DNA of 64,000 nucleotides from assembly GCA_965276665.1 (NCBI GenBank), contig OZ255620.1, forward strand, positions 3,782,001-3,846,000, in the 5' to 3' direction. Source of the DNA: CAWGJC01 sp965276665. Its GTDB lineage: Bacteria > Pseudomonadota > Alphaproteobacteria > Acetobacterales > Acetobacteraceae. The position numbers and the translations under genes were made by a program. Positions within the stretch are counted from its first letter, which is position 1, and each line of letters opens with the position of its first letter. This document shows positions 42,124 through 50,995 of the stretch, one piece after another. The notes below the pieces were generated by a model, which made no database searches, was not told where the DNA came from, and worked only from the letters and a program-made list of their open reading frames with translations.

Positions 42124-43178
42124 CGGCCTGTCTCCTGCGCCAGGCCGCGCGCGGCGGCCAGGAACGCATCCACCTCGGCCTCCGTGCTGGCCCAGGAGGT
42201 GACGAGCCGCACGCCTGGCCCGGTCTCTCCCGCCGGCACGGCCCAGGGATAGAACTCGAAGCCCCGCGCCAGCAGCCCATCGATCATCGGCTGCGGCAGC
42301 GCCGCGAACACCTCGTTCGCCTGCACGGGCTGTGCCAGCCGCACGCCCTTGATCGCCGCCAGCCCGTCGCCCAACCGGCTCGCCATCCGGTTCGCCGCCG
42401 CGCCATGCGCGAGCCAGCGATCCTGCTCCAGCATCGCCAGCAATTGCGCGCTCAGATAGCGGAGCTTCGACCAGAGCTGGCCGGCGCGCTTCCGCCGGCG
42501 CTCGAACCCGGCGGCGACGGCGGGATCGAAGAAGATGACCGCCTCCGCCGCCAGCGCGCCGTTCTTGGTGCCGCCGAAGCAGAGCACGTCAACCCCCGCC
42601 TTCCAGCTCGTCTCCGCCGGCGTGCAGCCGAGATGGACCACCGCGTTGGCGAGCCGCGCCCCGTCCATGTGCAGCTTCAGCCCGGCCCCGTGCGCCGCCT
42701 CGGCGAGCGCCGCCACCTCGTCGGGCGTATAGACGGTGCCCCATTCGGTCGCCTGGGTGATGCTGACCGCGGCCGGCTCGACCGAATGCACGCCCATCTC
42801 CGACGCATGCGCCAGCACCGGTGAGAGCTGGTCGGGGCGGATCTTGCCGTCCCGCCCCGGCAGGGTGACGAGCTTCGCGCCGCCGGTATAAAATTCGGGC
42901 GCGCCGCATTCATCCGTCGCGACATGCGCGCTCTCGTGGCAGAGCACCGCGCCAAAGGGCGGCACGATCGTCGCCAGCGCCAGCGCATTCGCCGCCGTGC
43001 CGGTGGCGACGGGGTAGATCACCAGATCGGTCTCGAAGACCTCGCGGGCCCGGGCGGTCAGCCTGCGGGTCCAATCGTCATCGCCGTAGGAGTGCACCGC
43101 GCCTTTTCCGGCGGCGGCGAGCGCCTCAAGCACCTCGGGCAGCATCGGCGCCACGTTGTCGCTGGCGAAACTCGTCAT
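42120..43178 (-). CDS. Low-specificity threonine aldolase-type PLP enzyme
   Basis: 352 residues starting MTSFASDNVAPMLPEVLEAL. The Schiff-base Lys is in LCFGGTKNGALAAEAVIFF (about 200); HMDGARLANAVVHLG and the ESAHVATDECGAPEF segment are characteristic of the aromatic-amino-acid beta-eliminating lyase/threonine aldolase fold. It cleaves L-threonine or allo-threonine to glycine and acetaldehyde. The ATG at 43178 fits the family; the longer upstream frame is not conserved-looking. Confidence 0.9.
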   Translation of the reverse strand: MTSFASDNVAPMLPEVLEALAAAGKGAVHSYGDDDWTRRLTARAREVFETDLVIYPVATGTAANALALATIVPPFGAVLCHESAHVATDECGAPEFYTGGAKLVTLPGRDGKIRPDQLSPVLAHASEMGVHSVEPAAVSITQATEWGTVYTPDEVAALAEAAHGAGLKLHMDGARLANAVVHLGCTPAETSWKAGVDVLCFGGTKNGALAAEAVIFFDPAVAAGFERRRKRAGQLWSKLRYLSAQLLAMLEQDRWLAHGAAANRMASRLGDGLAAIKGVRLAQPVQANEVFAALPQPMIDGLLARGFEFYPWAVPAGETGPGVRLVTSWASTEAEVDAFLAAARGLAQETGR

Positions 43179-43345
43179 GGCGCGCCCCTTCCCCTCGTCC
43201 GGCCCTTCTCTGCCGCGCGGCTCGTCGGACGGCAAGCCGGCAAAGCTCCCGCAAACGTGACTATGGACCTCTCGCACCCCCGGCCGCTCCCGGATGTTCC
43301 GACCCTGCAAGCGTCCTCATCGCCGCGACGCAAGGAGAGCTCGGG

Positions 43346-43720
43346 TTGACCAACGTGACATTGCGCGGATTGCGGCTGCTGATCGTCGAGGACGAGACGA
43401 TCCTGGCGCTGCTCGTCGAGGATCTGCTCGGCGAGATGGGGTGCCGCGTGCTCGGCCCGGCCGGCTCCGTGACCGCCGCCCTCGCCCTGCTGGACGCCGA
43501 GGACATCGACGCCGCCCTGCTCGACATCGATCTCGGTCCCGGTGGGGATGGCTGCGCCGTCGCGGACGCGCTGGCCGCCCGCAACGTGCCCTTCGCCTTC
43601 GTCACCGGCAGCGACATGAGCGAGCTGCCGCGCGAATACCGCGATCGCCCGACCTTGCAGAAACCCTTCCCGGCCGGATTGCTGCGCGAGGCAGTGCTCT
43701 CTCTGGCGCAGGCGATCTAG
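43346..43720 (+). CDS. Stand-alone response-regulator receiver domain
   Basis: 124 residues with a TTG start eight bases after AAGGAG. LRLLIVEDETILALLVEDLL holds the acidic pair, AALLDIDLGPGGDG the phospho-acceptor Asp (about 54), and PTLQKPFPAGLL the Lys. There is no output domain, so it probably relays phosphate or regulates by protein contact. No histidine kinase gene is adjacent. Confidence 0.9.
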   Translation: MTNVTLRGLRLLIVEDETILALLVEDLLGEMGCRVLGPAGSVTAALALLDAEDIDAALLDIDLGPGGDGCAVADALAARNVPFAFVTGSDMSELPREYRDRPTLQKPFPAGLLREAVLSLAQAI

Positions 43721-43791
43721 AGCATTTTCTCCTGCGGTGGAGTCGGCGCCGGCCCTCTCCCCACCCGGCGCCGACTTAACTGAAAATGCTC
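43720..43791. terminator. Nested bidirectional terminator-like structure
   Basis: An outer pair GAGCATTTTC / GAAAATGCTC (43720-43729, 43782-43791) encloses an inner perfect 12-bp stem AGTCGGCGCCGG / CCGGCGCCGACT (43741-43752, 43765-43776). It lies between convergent genes and has T/A tracts on both outer arms, so it would serve both strands. Confidence 0.6.
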
Positions 43792-43815
43792 AGCTGCCCT
43801 CGTCGCCTTCTGCAT

Positions 43816-45093
43816 TCAACCGAACACCGCATTCGGCAGCCACAGCGTCAGCACCGGCACGTAGGTGATGATCGCGAGCACGGCGAGCAGCAGAACCAGG
43901 AACGGCAATATGCCGCGGATCACCTCGCCCACCGGCGCGTGGGAGATGGTGGAGAGCACGTAGAGGTTCAGCCCGACCGGCGGATGGATCAGCCCGATCT
44001 CCATATTGTGCGTGAAGATGATGGAGAAATGCACCGGGTCGACGCCAAGCGGTTTCAGCGCGGGGGCAAGGATCGGCAGCACGAGCAGAAGCGTCGCCGT
44101 CACCTCGAGGAAGCAGCCGAGGACCAGCAGCAGCACGTTGATCGTGAGCAGGAATTCCCAGGTGCGGAAATGGTGCTGCAAGGTGAACTGCACGAGTTGC
44201 GCCGGGATGCCGGAATCGGTCATCCAGTGCCCGAAGGCGAGCGCCGCGGCGACGATCAGCATGATGGTGCCGGCGCTGCGGATCGCGTCCGCGATGACGA
44301 ACAGCGTGCGCGTCCAGTGAAAGCCGCGATAGAAGATCAGCGAGACCAGCAGCGCGACCACCGCGGAGATCGCCGCCGCCTCGGTCACGGTGGTCAGCCC
44401 GCCATAGATGCCGACCATCACCACCGCCGGCACCGCAAGCGCCGGCAGTCCGCGCAGCGTGATGCGCAGGCGCTCCGCCATCGGCATCGCCGGCTCGCGC
44501 GGGAAATCGTGCCGGCGCGCATACCACAGCACCCAGAGGAAGAACGCCGCCGCCTGCAGCAGCCCGGGCAGCACGCCGGCGAGGAACAGCCGCGGCACCG
44601 ATTGCTCGGCGACGATGCCGTAGAGAATGAGCGCGAGGCTTGGCGGAATGACGATGCCGATGGTGCCCGACGCGCCCACCACGCCGAGCGCGAAGGAGCG
44701 CGGATAGCCCCGCTCGATCATCGCCGGCAGCAGGATCGTGCCCATCGCGAGCGCGGTCGCGACGCTCGATCCGCAAATTGCCGCGAAGAGCGTGCACGAG
44801 ACCACGGTGACGAGGCCGAGCGAGCCGCGCACGCCGCCGATCCATGCGGTCGCGAGATCGACGAGCGCGCGGGCGACCCCGCCGAACCGCATGAAGGCGG
44901 CCGCCATGACGAAGAGCGGCAGCGCCATCAGGGGCTGCGAGTTCAGCTGGTCGATGATGACCTGGAACATGCCGACCAGCGGCTCGCCGCTCGCGAGATA
45001 GAGCACCGACGCGCAGGCGCCGAGCACGAGGAAGACCGGCATCCCGGCCGCGAGCAGGCCGAAGAACAGCACGAAGAACAGGATCGCCGACAT
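43816..45093 (-). CDS. dctM: TRAP transporter large membrane subunit
   Basis: 425 residues with about 12 hydrophobic segments. Motifs MSAILFFVLFFGLLAAGMPV, TAWIGGVRGSLGLVTVVSCT, FAAICGSSVATALAMGTILL and HPPVGLNLYVLS are the DctM signature. With DctQ and DctP it forms a Na+- or H+-coupled importer for organic acids. It starts 9 bp after the dctQ stop. Confidence 0.93.
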   Translation of the reverse strand: MSAILFFVLFFGLLAAGMPVFLVLGACASVLYLASGEPLVGMFQVIIDQLNSQPLMALPLFVMAAAFMRFGGVARALVDLATAWIGGVRGSLGLVTVVSCTLFAAICGSSVATALAMGTILLPAMIERGYPRSFALGVVGASGTIGIVIPPSLALILYGIVAEQSVPRLFLAGVLPGLLQAAAFFLWVLWYARRHDFPREPAMPMAERLRITLRGLPALAVPAVVMVGIYGGLTTVTEAAAISAVVALLVSLIFYRGFHWTRTLFVIADAIRSAGTIMLIVAAALAFGHWMTDSGIPAQLVQFTLQHHFRTWEFLLTINVLLLVLGCFLEVTATLLLVLPILAPALKPLGVDPVHFSIIFTHNMEIGLIHPPVGLNLYVLSTISHAPVGEVIRGILPFLVLLLAVLAIITYVPVLTLWLPNAVFG

Positions 45094-45102
45094 CGGCGGC
45101 GA

Positions 45103-45687
45103 TCACTCCGTTATCGGCATGTCGGCCGGGCGTTCGGTGTCAGGAATGAGATGCCCGACCGACATCGTCGCCGGGTCGTAGAAAGCGGCGAAACGCACGA
45201 GCCGCATCACGTAGCGCACCAGCATCAGCACGCCTCCCGTGGGGAGCGCCGCGTAGTAGATCCACATCGGAAACTGCAGATCGCTCGAGCTCAGCTCGCT
45301 GATCGACCAGGACGTCGCGGCGATCGTCCAGCCATACCAGGCGAGCCCGGCGGAGAACACGATCGCGACGAGGCAGTTGAACATCTCGACCCAGCGCTGC
45401 GCGCCCGGCGGCATCAGCCGCAGCACGAGATCGGGGCGCACATGCCCGTCCGTCCGCACGAGCTGGCTGGAGACGATCATGATCGCCCAGACGACGAGGT
45501 AGACGATCACCTCCTCGGCGTAGGAGATGGCATGCGCCGGCGCGAAATACCGCCCGACCACCTGCCACACGCCGATCAGCAGCGCACACAGGCCGAGCAG
45601 GCCGACGACGACCTGCTCGAACCTGTCCCAGATCAACGGAAGCGCCGCGACGCGCTTGCGCGACGTCTCAGGTGAAGCGGGCGGCAT
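45103..45687 (-). CDS. dctQ: TRAP transporter small membrane subunit
   Basis: 194 residues with four hydrophobic helices: FEQVVVGLLGLCALLIGVWQ, YAEEVIVYLVVWAIMIVSSQ, FNCLVAIVFSAGLAWYGWTI and the ALPTGGVLMLVRYVMRLVRF stretch. VRTDGHVRPD is the typical DctQ cytoplasmic-loop motif. The 5' end overlaps the dctP stop by 20 bp. Confidence 0.9.
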   Translation of the reverse strand: MPPASPETSRKRVAALPLIWDRFEQVVVGLLGLCALLIGVWQVVGRYFAPAHAISYAEEVIVYLVVWAIMIVSSQLVRTDGHVRPDLVLRLMPPGAQRWVEMFNCLVAIVFSAGLAWYGWTIAATSWSISELSSSDLQFPMWIYYAALPTGGVLMLVRYVMRLVRFAAFYDPATMSVGHLIPDTERPADMPITE

Positions 45688-46714
45688 CGGCCGTGGCGAG
45701 CTTGACGATCTCGGGCGAGAGCTTGATCTGCTTCGCCACCTGGTCCTGCTCCGCCATCATGCGGGTGCGCTCGGCATCGGATTGCTGCGCCGTCGGATCG
45801 GCGAACTTCACCCCGTGCGCTTCCAGCGTCTGCCGCGCGCGGGTCTGCGCCGTCGCCATGTTCGCGCGATAGCCGGCAATGTTCTGCGCCCAGAGATCCG
45901 TCATCGATTTCTGGTCTGCCGGCGTCAGCTTGCCCCAGAAGGCGAGGTTCACCATCGGGATGTATTCGCCGACGAACTGGTGATCCTCGAGCGCGTATTT
46001 CACGCCCGCTTCCCAGAGCTGGGCGCTCGCCAGGCTTTCGTTGGTGGAGACCAGGCCGTCGAACGTGCCCTGGCTGAGCGCGAGCGGCACGTTCGGCCAG
46101 GCGGTGGTGTTCGGGATCGCGCCCACGAAACGCGCGCGCCAGGCCTGGCCGGCGCCGCCCGAATTGCGGATTTTCATGCCCTTCAGATCGGCGAGCGAAT
46201 TCAGCGGCCGGCTGCTGCTGTACCAGTTCTGGAATCCGAGATCGAGCCAGGGGCCGATCACCTGCGAGCGCAGCTTCTGGCGGATGTCGTCATTCACCTT
46301 GGCGCCGACATCGCCGTCGATCATCGCATGCACGTTGTCGAGCGAGCGGCCGTACAGCACCGGAAGCTGGAACACATCCGCATCCGGCACGATGCCGGTG
46401 ATCGTCCAGCTGCCCGGCGCCGCCATCTCGACCTGGCCCTGGATCAGCGCCTTGCCGACTTCGAGGTCGGGATAGAGCTGGCCGCTCGAGAAGACCTGCC
46501 CCTTGATGCGGCCGCCGGTCGCTTGCTCCACCTTCTGCAGGTAGTCGGTGATCGACACGTTGCGGCCATGCGAGGGCGCGGTGTCGAGCGAGCACCGGAG
46601 CCGCAGCGGCTCGTCGGCCGACGCGCGGCGGCCGGCGATCGCGGGCGTGGCAAGCGCCGCCGACGCGGCGAGCGCGCCGCGCCCGAGCGCACGGCGGGAT
46701 ATTGGATGAGGCAT
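45668..46714 (-). CDS. dctP: TRAP transporter periplasmic binding protein
   Basis: 348 residues with a Tat-like signal MPHPISRRALGRGALAASAA. DctP landmarks are ITDYLQKVEQATGGRIKGQV, GQVEMAAPGSWTITG, LADLKGMKIRNSGGAGQAWR (carboxylate-binding Arg region) and PLALSQGTFDGLVSTNESL. It captures a carboxylate-containing solute for DctQM. It heads the operon, and a flavin monooxygenase gene is divergent from it. Confidence 0.9.
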   Translation of the reverse strand: MPHPISRRALGRGALAASAALATPAIAGRRASADEPLRLRCSLDTAPSHGRNVSITDYLQKVEQATGGRIKGQVFSSGQLYPDLEVGKALIQGQVEMAAPGSWTITGIVPDADVFQLPVLYGRSLDNVHAMIDGDVGAKVNDDIRQKLRSQVIGPWLDLGFQNWYSSSRPLNSLADLKGMKIRNSGGAGQAWRARFVGAIPNTTAWPNVPLALSQGTFDGLVSTNESLASAQLWEAGVKYALEDHQFVGEYIPMVNLAFWGKLTPADQKSMTDLWAQNIAGYRANMATAQTRARQTLEAHGVKFADPTAQQSDAERTRMMAEQDQVAKQIKLSPEIVKLATADAARFT

Positions 46715-46819
46715 CTGACGTTTCCTGGCTTTCTTTCGTTCATTTGTTCCCCTCCGGCTCCGCCGCGGTCAAGGGCAAGATGTTGGAGGACCCTGCGGGC
46801 CGTGCGATGATCTTTCCTT

Positions 46820-48316
46820 ATGGACGCACAGATTCTGGTGGCCGGCGCCGGCCCGGTGGGACTGACGATGGCGGCCTCGCTCGCCCGGCTCGGCGTGGCG
46901 GTCCGCATAGTCGATCCGGCGCCCGCGCGCAGCGACACGTCCAAGGCGCTGGTCATCTGGCCGCGCACGCTCGAGCTGCTCGACATCCAGGGCTGCGTGC
47001 AGGAGTTCCTCGAGGCCGGGATGGCCGGCACCGGCCTGCGCATCATGGCGCACCGCAGCGAGCTGGCGCGCCTCGCCTTCGCCACCGCGCAGAGCCGGTT
47101 CGATTTCGCGCTCCTGCTCCCGCAGAACGAGACCGAGCGCCTGCTGGAGGCCGAGCTCGCGCGGCACGGCGTCGCCATCGAGCGCCGGGTGAGCCTGCGC
47201 GCATTCACCGATGACGCAGCCGGCGTGGACGCGGTGCTGGCGGACGAGAATGGAAACGAGGAGCGGGCGCGGTTCGACTATCTCGTCGGCTGCGACGGCG
47301 CACACAGCACGGTGCGCCACACGCTCGGCGTGCCGTTCGCCGGCAGCACCGAACCCTCCGAATGGGTGCTCGCCGATCTGCATCTCGATGGCGCGCTGCC
47401 CGACAGCGAGCTGCTGATCTGCTGGGAGGAGGCGGGGCTCCTCGCGATGTTTCCGATCATCGGCGGCCGTTGGCGGGTGGTCGCCGACATCGGCGAGACC
47501 AAGATCGGCGAGACACCGACCCTTGCCGACATCCAGTCGCTGCTCGACACGCGCGGCCCCGCCGCGCTCACCGCCCGCGACCCGGTCTGGCTCAGCCGGT
47601 TCCGCATCAACGAACGCAAGGTGGCGGAGTATTCGCGCCGGCGCGTGTTCCTCGCCGGCGACGCCGCCCACGTGCATAGCCCGGCCGGCGGCCAGGGCAT
47701 GAACACCGGCATGCAGGACGCATTCAACCTCGCCTGGAAACTGGCGTTCGTCTGCAAAGGGAGCGCCCGCCCCACGCTGCTCGACAGCTACTCCCCCGAA
47801 CGGAGCGCGATCGGCGACCAGGTCCTCCGGAACGCCTCCCAGCTCACCCATGTCGCGGTGACGCGAAACCCCGTCCTGCAAGGCATCCGCAACGCCGTGG
47901 CGAGCGTCGCCAGCCGCATCCCCACACTTCGCCAGCGCCTCGTCGACCAGCTCGCGGAACTCGACCTGCATTACGCGGAAGGCGGCCTGACCGCGCCCGC
48001 CTCCCTTCTCGCGCCGCACCCCGCCAACGGCTACCGCGCCCCCGACATACACCTGCCCTGGCCGAGAGACGGCTTCTCCCGCCTGCACGAAATCCTGCGC
48101 GCCGGCCGCTTCGCGGTGATCTCGGCCAACACCGCGCGCATCGACCTGCCCCCGGACCTCGCCCGCATCGCCAGCGCCGAACAGGTCGAAATCGACAACC
48201 TCTACACCACAGACCACCATTACCTGATCCGCCCCGACGGCTACGTCGCCCTCACCAGCCCAGCCGTGCGGCCTGAAGCCATCCTCGACCACCTGCGGTT
48301 GGTCCTGGGGGTTTAA
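46820..48316 (+). CDS. FAD-dependent aromatic-type monooxygenase
   Basis: 498 residues of the p-hydroxybenzoate/phenol hydroxylase class. FAD motifs: ILVAGAGPVGLTMAASLARL (GxGxxG), YLVGCDGAHSTVRHTLGVPF (DG motif) and VFLAGDAAHVHSPAGGQGMN (GD motif). The C-terminus resembles the thioredoxin-like domain of MhpA/PheA-type hydroxylases. It would hydroxylate an aromatic or polyketide-like substrate using NAD(P)H and O2. It is divergent from dctP, whose transporter may supply the substrate. Confidence 0.87.
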   Translation: MDAQILVAGAGPVGLTMAASLARLGVAVRIVDPAPARSDTSKALVIWPRTLELLDIQGCVQEFLEAGMAGTGLRIMAHRSELARLAFATAQSRFDFALLLPQNETERLLEAELARHGVAIERRVSLRAFTDDAAGVDAVLADENGNEERARFDYLVGCDGAHSTVRHTLGVPFAGSTEPSEWVLADLHLDGALPDSELLICWEEAGLLAMFPIIGGRWRVVADIGETKIGETPTLADIQSLLDTRGPAALTARDPVWLSRFRINERKVAEYSRRRVFLAGDAAHVHSPAGGQGMNTGMQDAFNLAWKLAFVCKGSARPTLLDSYSPERSAIGDQVLRNASQLTHVAVTRNPVLQGIRNAVASVASRIPTLRQRLVDQLAELDLHYAEGGLTAPASLLAPHPANGYRAPDIHLPWPRDGFSRLHEILRAGRFAVISANTARIDLPPDLARIASAEQVEIDNLYTTDHHYLIRPDGYVALTSPAVRPEAILDHLRLVLGV

Positions 48317-48503
48317 GGCCAGGGGGCTCTGCCCCCTGGACCCCCGCCAAAGGCCGAGCCTTTGGAATCCATTACAGCGATTGGGAAAGCGGTGGGCAAC
48401 ACGGTGGTCGAAACACCTCGTCGTCCACCGCTTTCCCAATCGCCATAGTCGGGTTCTAAGGGCTCAGCCCTTAGCGGGGTCCAGGGGCAGAGCCCCTGGC
48501 CTT
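48315..48503. repeat. Large palindromic intergenic element (REP-like)
   Basis: Both ends carry CCAGGGG(G)CTCTGCCCC(C)TGG-type palindromes in inverted orientation. The centre contains a perfect 19-bp inverted repeat GCGATTGGGAAAGCGGTGG (48377-48395 with 48425-48443). Inner short palindromes CCAAAGGCCGAGCCTTTGG and CTAAGGGCTCAGCCCTTAG flank it. It separates convergent genes and can fold as a cruciform or bidirectional terminator. Similar G/C palindromes are dispersed in many Rhodospirillales genomes (recollection, not checked). Confidence 0.75.
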
Positions 48504-48510
48504 GAATCCC

Positions 48511-50157
48511 TCACGGCAACGCAGGGCGCCAGGCTTCTTCGAAGCCGCGCAGGCGGGGCATCAGGATCATGTCCCAGGCGCTTGGGACGTCCGGCATTTT
48601 GACGTGGACGAGGGCGGGGGTGTTGGCGGCGAAGGCGGTGCGGAGGGCGGTTTCGAGCTCGTCGGGTGTGCGGGCGGGGAGGGCGAGGGCGCCGAAGCTT
48701 TCGGCGAAGCGGACAAAATCGGGGTTGTGCAGGTCGCTGGCGATCAGGCGGTTGCCGTAGTGCTCCGCCTGGATGCGGCGGACGTTGCCGAACGCGCCGT
48801 CGTCGAACACGATGGTGACGAGCGCGATGTTGTGGCGCATGGCGGTGGCGAGTTCCATGCCCTGATAGGCGAAGCCGCCATCGCCGGCGATCGACAGCAC
48901 GGCGCGGTGGGGGCAGGCGGCCTTGACCCCGAGGGCGGTGCCGAATCCGTAGCCGAGATTGTCCTGGTAGCCGGAGACGAAGCTGCGCGGACGCGTCAGC
49001 GGAAAGGCGAGGCGGGCGGCGAAGCCCATTTGCGTCACCTCGTCGACCAGGATGCCGTCTTCCGGCAACGCCGCGCGCATCGCCTGCAGGAGCCCGCTCT
49101 GCGGTTCGAGCCGTGCCATGCGCTGCTCGAACCAGGCGCGGTGGGGCGCGAGCTCCGCCTCGCGGGAGGGGCGTGGTCCATGGCGTTCGAGCCGGGTCGC
49201 GAGGGCGGCGAGCGCCGGGGCGGCGTCGGCGGTCAGCGCGATATCCGGGTGGCGGTAGCGCTCGTGCTCGGCGGGGTCGATATCGAGCCGGATGATCTTC
49301 ATCGCCGAGTCGACTCCCCAGACGCTCTGCTGCGCGTAGAGCCGGGTGCCGATTGCGAGCACGGCATCGGTGTCGCGCCAGAGCCGGTGGCCGACCGGGT
49401 AGGGCACGGCGAGGCGGTGGGTGGTGGGGATGGCGCCGCGGCCGCGGCGGTAGGAGACGACCGGCGCTTCCAGCAATTCCGCGATGCGTTGCAGTTCCGG
49501 CCCGGCATCCTGCGCGCCGCCGCCAGCCACGATCAGCGGCTTGCGAGAGGCGGCGAGGATGTCGGCCGCCGCGGCGATTGCGGCCTGGTCCAGCGGCGGG
49601 GCGCTGCGGGGCAGTGGGTCGCGCAGCACGACCGGGCCGCTGCGGCCCCAGATGTCGATCGGCACTTCCAGCGCGACCGGCTGCGTGCGGCCGGATGTCG
49701 CCGCATGGATGGCGAGCGCCACCGCTTCCGGCGCTTCGTGCGGGCCGCTGATCCGCGCGGCGTGCTTGGTGAGGTGGGCGAGCAGGCCGAGCTGGTCGGG
49801 GATCTCGTGCAGGTGCCCGTGTCCGCGATCGATCGCGAAAGACGGGATCTGGCCGACGATCGCGATCACCGGCGCGCCCATGCCATAGGCGGTGAGCAGG
49901 GCGGCGGCGGCGTTCAGCAGCCCGGGGCCGGGCACGACGACGAAGGCCTGCGGCCGGCCAGTCGCCAGCGCCGCGCCGAGCGCCATATAGGCCGCGGTCT
50001 GTTCGTGCCGCGCGTGCAGCATCCGCATGCGGCCGTCGGAACGGTGGATCGCGTCGAAGAACGGGTCGTTATGGACGCCGGGAACGCCGTACATCGTGTC
50101 GATGCCGTGCCGGAGCAGCATCTCCAGCACCGCCTCGGCCGTCGTCATGCGATGCAT
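48511..50157 (-). CDS. ThDP-dependent acetolactate synthase/benzoylformate decarboxylase-like enzyme
   Basis: 548 residues. The Glu that activates ThDP is in MLHARHEQTAAYMALGA (about 50). The ThDP motif is GDGGFAYQGMELATAMRHNI then LVTIVFDDGAFGN, with Asp where Asn is usual before the Gly. The middle domain has PLIVAGGGAQDAG. Family members decarboxylate 2-oxo acids, with or without carboligation. The ATG at 50157 has GGAG upstream; an ATG three codons later is possible. It is not in an obvious pathway cluster. Confidence 0.85.
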   Translation of the reverse strand: MHRMTTAEAVLEMLLRHGIDTMYGVPGVHNDPFFDAIHRSDGRMRMLHARHEQTAAYMALGAALATGRPQAFVVVPGPGLLNAAAALLTAYGMGAPVIAIVGQIPSFAIDRGHGHLHEIPDQLGLLAHLTKHAARISGPHEAPEAVALAIHAATSGRTQPVALEVPIDIWGRSGPVVLRDPLPRSAPPLDQAAIAAAADILAASRKPLIVAGGGAQDAGPELQRIAELLEAPVVSYRRGRGAIPTTHRLAVPYPVGHRLWRDTDAVLAIGTRLYAQQSVWGVDSAMKIIRLDIDPAEHERYRHPDIALTADAAPALAALATRLERHGPRPSREAELAPHRAWFEQRMARLEPQSGLLQAMRAALPEDGILVDEVTQMGFAARLAFPLTRPRSFVSGYQDNLGYGFGTALGVKAACPHRAVLSIAGDGGFAYQGMELATAMRHNIALVTIVFDDGAFGNVRRIQAEHYGNRLIASDLHNPDFVRFAESFGALALPARTPDELETALRTAFAANTPALVHVKMPDVPSAWDMILMPRLRGFEEAWRPALP

Positions 50158-50232
50158 CGCCGCTCCGTTCCATAGCCGTCCCCAACGATGGCTGGGGGCG
50201 CGGGGGCCGGCAAGCGCGCGACGCGAAGCGCG

Positions 50233-50952
50233 CTACTTCTTCCCGGCCTGTTCGAGTCGCTGCTCGATGATTGGGCGCCAGGGTGCGTTTTGTGGGGCTG
50301 CGGCGAGTGCGCGGCGGAACAGGTTGGCGCTTGCGGGGCTTACCTGGCCCTCTGCCTGGGTTTCCGCTTCGGCTGCCTCGGCCGCGATCAGCGGGTCGAA
50401 GCCGGTCTCGAGCGCGGTTCGCCAGGCGGTCGCGGCGGCGGCGAAATTGCCGCGGCTGATCTCGACGTTGCCGAGCAGGATGTAGCCCTGATGCGCCTGC
50501 GGGGAATGGGGATCGAGGGAAGCGAGCTTGCTGTGGAGCTCGGCCATCATCGTGGCCTCCTGCTTTTGCTGGGCGTCGGCGCGGGCGATGCGCTCGGCGA
50601 GCGGCGCGGCGGGCAGGTTGGGGGAGCCGCCGACCATGTAGAGGGCGAGCGCGCCGAGTGGGATGAGCAGGAGGATCGCGACCATCGCGCCGCGTCCCGT
50701 CGTGGCGGCGGGAGCGGTCTCGGCGGCGGCGGCGGCGGCGAGCAGGCGGCGCTGCACCTCGAGCCGCGCCTCTTTGTGCTCGGGGATGCCGATCCGCTCT
50801 TCCGCGAGGTCGCGGTCGAGCTCCGCGAGCTGGGCGCGATGCAGGGCGAGGTCGGCATCGCGCCGCCCGCGCAGCATGCGGCCACGGCGCAGGGTGAGCG
50901 CGAGCGGCGCCATCGCGACGATGGCGAGCAGCGCGAGCGCGAGCCAGATCAT
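50233..50952 (-). CDS. ccmI: Cytochrome c maturation protein CcmI (TPR-like)
   Basis: 239 residues. An N-terminal helix MIWLALALLAIVAMAPLALT, a coiled stretch ADLALHRAQLAELDRDLAEE, a second membrane helix MVAILLLIPLGALALYMVGG, then a periplasmic TPR-like domain (SPQAHQGYILLGNVEISRGN, FAAAATAWRTALETG). CcmI presents apocytochrome c to CcmF/H. It is the last gene of the ccm operon, 43 bp after ccmH. It is shorter than many CcmI proteins. Confidence 0.85.
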   Translation of the reverse strand: MIWLALALLAIVAMAPLALTLRRGRMLRGRRDADLALHRAQLAELDRDLAEERIGIPEHKEARLEVQRRLLAAAAAAETAPAATTGRGAMVAILLLIPLGALALYMVGGSPNLPAAPLAERIARADAQQKQEATMMAELHSKLASLDPHSPQAHQGYILLGNVEISRGNFAAAATAWRTALETGFDPLIAAEAAEAETQAEGQVSPASANLFRRALAAAPQNAPWRPIIEQRLEQAGKK

Positions 50953-50995
50953 GGCCCATGAGCTCCGCGAGCCTGGCGGGGGGTGCGCGCGCGTT

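Noticed and set aside
38764..42252. A very long open frame (over 1100 codons) on the plus strand opposite lepA and the FadJ-like gene
   Set aside because: High-GC shadow of real genes; its composition is Arg/Gly/Asp-rich without any domain, while the minus strand encodes clear conserved proteins.
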